Origin: Bacteriovorax stolpii
GTDB lineage: Bacteria; Bdellovibrionota; UBA2428
Length of the DNA stretch: 64,000 bases
Assembly (NCBI GenBank): GCA_945881775.1
Contig: CAMCVE010000001.1
Span: 127,836-191,835, forward strand
Direction: 5' to 3'
Part shown: piece after piece, positions 61,943-64,000 of the stretch
Numbering within the stretch: the first letter of the stretch is position 1
Layout: each line of letters starts with the position of its first letter
Program-made: the position numbers and the translations under genes
Notes under the pieces: generated by a model
Database searches by the model: none
What the model saw: only the letters and a program-made list of their open reading frames with translations
Told to the model about the DNA's origin: nothing

Positions 61943-62923
61943 TCAGTGATCGTGGTTGTGCCCGTCGCCCGAGGAGTGCGGCTTGTCGACTTCTTTGATG
62001 TAAGAAGGGTCGTTTTTGGGGAAATCTCCAAACAGTGATTCTTCTCCCGTGTCTCCAGTAAGAAATTTGCCTTTGGCTTTAAGAAGATCCACCTGCTCGT
62101 CGCGGCCCTTGGGGTCCATGAACTCACCGCCGACTCGTGTGCGAATAAAGCGAGTCCCCGAAGTGTCCTTGAATACTGACAGTTTACCCAGCTCGTTGTT
62201 GACCTTCACGTAAAGTTCATCACGACCGTAGTCGTACGACCAAAACTGCGCTCGACCCCCGAGGTCTTTTTCGAGCTTCGCTCCTAGCTGGGTCCCGTAA
62301 AACTCAGGATCGACGGGAGTGAGGTTGAGCTTGTCGATTTCTTTGGCTTTGCTGCGTTCGAAACTCGAACCACCGAAAACACCCGGAAGCTTGGGACGAT
62401 CGACTTGTTGATCGTCCTTAACAATACGTTGCTCAGGCGCGAGAGTCTCAAGGCTTTTGAGAACGCTTTCGTTGGCCTGAATCGAGAGGATCACAAGAAT
62501 CTTACGGTTCTGCTGCTGTTTTCCCTTTAGTGACTCAACTTTGAGCTCTTGGAGGGACCTGTTCTGCGTGTCAGATAGAGCCGTCTTATCCATGTCCGAC
62601 TCGATTTTTTTGATCTGTTCGGCAAGTACGGATTCTTGCTGGCTAAAGTCTCGGTAATCCTGATTGAACTTGCGAAAACGCGCCTGAAGCACTTCCACCG
62701 ACAAGCGCCTCAGGAGCTTAGGGTCGATCGGCGGAAACTTGTAAGTACCCCCACCCGCTTCCGACTGATACTGGGGATATTTCTTGTAATACTCGAGCAA
62801 AGATTCGAAGGACTTGAAATCTGCCTCAGTGAGCGCCCTTGGTGATTGTGCGTAGACTGTGGGCACGGGGCCAAGCCCCACTTGCGTGAGGCCAAGGGCC
62901 AAAGTCGCCAGAACCCTACGCAT
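61943..62923 (-). CDS. Exported coiled-coil protein with His-rich tail, function unknown
   Basis: Signal peptide RRVLATLALGLTQVGLGPVPTVYAQ. A helical region follows with a coiled-coil (DYRDFSQQESVLAEQIKKIESDMDK ... NRSLQELKVESLKGKQQQNRKI), then a globular part (FWSYDYGRDELYVKVNNELGKLSVFKDTSGTRFIRTRVGGEF). The C-terminus HSSGDGHNHDH could bind Zn, Ni or Cu. I do not recognise a family. Start ATG 62923 chosen so that the signal peptide is N-terminal. 326 aa. Ten bases separate its stop from that of the converging arginase-family gene. Confidence 0.72.
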   Translation of the reverse strand: MRRVLATLALGLTQVGLGPVPTVYAQSPRALTEADFKSFESLLEYYKKYPQYQSEAGGGTYKFPPIDPKLLRRLSVEVLQARFRKFNQDYRDFSQQESVLAEQIKKIESDMDKTALSDTQNRSLQELKVESLKGKQQQNRKILVILSIQANESVLKSLETLAPEQRIVKDDQQVDRPKLPGVFGGSSFERSKAKEIDKLNLTPVDPEFYGTQLGAKLEKDLGGRAQFWSYDYGRDELYVKVNNELGKLSVFKDTSGTRFIRTRVGGEFMDPKGRDEQVDLLKAKGKFLTGDTGEESLFGDFPKNDPSYIKEVDKPHSSGDGHNHDH

Positions 62924-62995
62924 AATCGCTGAGTAAGACACCTCACTCATTGTACGGGGGCCCGACCCCGAAAGAAAGTGCCGAAGCGACGACTT

Positions 62996-64000
62996 TCAAT
63001 GAGATCGGGGCGTCAAAGAACGGCTTTCAAAACGCTCGAGTTCACGCAGAAAGCGAATATATTCTCCGTGAGCCCAACCCAGCGGGGTTGCGGCCCCAGT
63101 GGGACGACCCTGACGCGGCCCAGAATCCCAAACCTGTTCAGGGAACATCCCCGATGGTGTTGCAAAACCCTCGTAGGCCCTAAGATGTGACAGCACTTGC
63201 GAGTCGTAAACTGAAGCGATCCCAGCTGGCGAAAGACGCCCGGCGCGTTCGCGGAGAGAGGACAGTTCATATTGACCCCTCTCTCCCGACAAAAGAGGCC
63301 AAATCATGCCACCGGTCTGCTGCCCCGAGGCCTCGTCCCAGTTGTATCGGTCTTCCGAATACCGTTTAAAGCCCACTCCAGCGGATGTTGAGGAGCGAAG
63401 CTCCGTATCGTAGACATCGACGGTGTTACGAACAAAAGAGCTCCAGGCACTGCGCACACCATGACGAACGAGTTCCAAAAAACCTCCGTCCAAAACCGAT
63501 TTTTCTAGAATATTCGGGCCTCCATTGGTGATCCATATTTTCGCGAAAGAGTTGGGATTCCAAGCGGCTCCTGGAGACTCAGTTCCGACAATGCGCAGAT
63601 AGTAGTTGCCGTGCCCACGCGTGCCGCTCGTGGTGAAGGTCCAGGCCTCAATTTGAGACTCCCATTCGGCTGCCCTGCGGGCAAAACGTTCTGCTCGCAA
63701 GGGGTCTTTGTTCTGAGCAAAGGCATCGGACGCCTCGCGAAGTGCACGAATCTGAACAGCGAGAGTCGACGGGGCCACGCCCATGTTTTCTTCCCAGCGC
63801 TCCTGGAAAGTCCACGGCCCATTGGCCTCCACAAAGTCAGCCGCCGTTGTCACCAAAGTGCGAATGTCTTCGAAAGAAACGGCTCCCTGGCGCCACAACT
63901 GCAGCGCTAGGATGATCGGGAAAGAGGTTTGATCGATCTGCAACATTTCCCAATAGGACTCTCCATGCAACCACGCATTCTGCATGAAAGAACCCGTCTT
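62996..64000 (-). CDS. GH15 glucoamylase-like, C-terminal part (cut by window edge)
   Basis: Frame open to the window edge (KTGSFMQNAWLHGESYWEML), so the M at 63985 is internal and the 5' part is missing. Family GH15 segments: QIDQTSFPIILALQLW, ANGPWTFQERWEENMGVAPSTLAVQIRAL (the catalytic acid glutamate is in ERWEE), WPLLSGERGQYEL (catalytic base region), MFPEQVWDSGPRQGRPTGAATPLGWAHGEYIRFLREL at the end. It removes terminal glucose from starch, glycogen or maltodextrin. The missing start means export cannot be judged. Confidence 0.9.
   Translation of the reverse strand, partial: KTGSFMQNAWLHGESYWEMLQIDQTSFPIILALQLWRQGAVSFEDIRTLVTTAADFVEANGPWTFQERWEENMGVAPSTLAVQIRALREASDAFAQNKDPLRAERFARRAAEWESQIEAWTFTTSGTRGHGNYYLRIVGTESPGAAWNPNSFAKIWITNGGPNILEKSVLDGGFLELVRHGVRSAWSSFVRNTVDVYDTELRSSTSAGVGFKRYSEDRYNWDEASGQQTGGMIWPLLSGERGQYELSSLRERAGRLSPAGIASVYDSQVLSHLRAYEGFATPSGMFPEQVWDSGPRQGRPTGAATPLGWAHGEYIRFLRELERFESRSLTPRSH

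Overview
The window is about 64 kb of dense, moderately GC-rich chromosome from a diderm bacterium. It holds roughly 56 protein genes on both strands, no rRNA or tRNA that I can see, no CRISPR array and no prophage. Diderm features are several lipobox lipoproteins, beta-barrel-like proteins, a DegP-type protease, RodA and the succinylase-branch lysine/DAP enzyme DapD. The combination of bacterial topoisomerase VI, a lysine/alanine-tailed SWIB protein, a RAYT-like relic, a full Bat operon, a tyrosine-rich secreted protein and many secreted proteases and SH3-type proteins points to the Bdellovibrionota (Bdellovibrio/Oligoflexia-like). That placement is inference from gene content, not from a marker-gene tree.

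Layout. 0-4 kb: the 3' part of a carotenoid-isomerase-like FAD enzyme, then the queuosine-precursor genes queF and queEDC on the minus strand. 4-8.2 kb: topoisomerase VI B and A divergent from queE, a small exported protein and a degenerate HD-GYP protein. 8.2-18 kb: ettA, a broken-looking RAYT-like gene, rodA, an FMN reductase, an ABC1 kinase, a Tex-like protein and an NlpC/P60-like secreted protein. 18-24.2 kb: dapD, an MpaA-like murein peptide amidase, a DUF255 thioredoxin-fold protein, a secreted tyrosine-rich protein and a subtilase. 24.3-33.2 kb: an EVE protein, a cysteine-depleted DksA-like protein, an Mrp-DUF971 fusion, a two-gene isocitrate dehydrogenase, Ppx/GppA, two RNA methyltransferases and metG. 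33.3-41.9 kb: SWIB/H1-like protein, a MITE-like structured element, a HAD phosphatase, a barrel protein, TrmJ, a lipoprotein, oligopeptidase B, DegP/HtrA, DUF1844 and a membrane protein. 42-49.6 kb: a six-gene overlapping moxR/bat operon. 49.6-55 kb: three exported SH3-like proteins with a HAD-IIB phosphatase, then ComM, ComF and a PA14-like lipoprotein. 55-64 kb: a met-zincin lipoprotein, uvrA, a formimidoylglutamase-like enzyme, a His-tailed exported protein and the 3' part of a GH15 glucoamylase.

How the genes work together. queE, queD, queC and queF cover 7-deazaguanine synthesis from CPH4 to preQ1. DapD (making DAP) sits beside an MpaA-like amidase that would release DAP from wall peptides. 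MoxR, DUF58, BatA, BatB-BatC and BatD form one membrane and periplasmic VWA/AAA+ module. Gene packing is extreme: several convergent pairs share their stop codons.

The strongest leads for something undescribed are: (1) a MITE-like element at 33813-34034 with 17-bp terminal inverted repeats and two tandem units whose internal hairpins differ by a compensatory base-pair change; (2) an isocitrate dehydrogenase whose C-terminal domain is a separate gene with its own ribosome-binding site; (3) topoisomerase VI in a bacterium; and (4) a RAYT-like gene whose conserved N-terminus lies upstream of any usable start codon.
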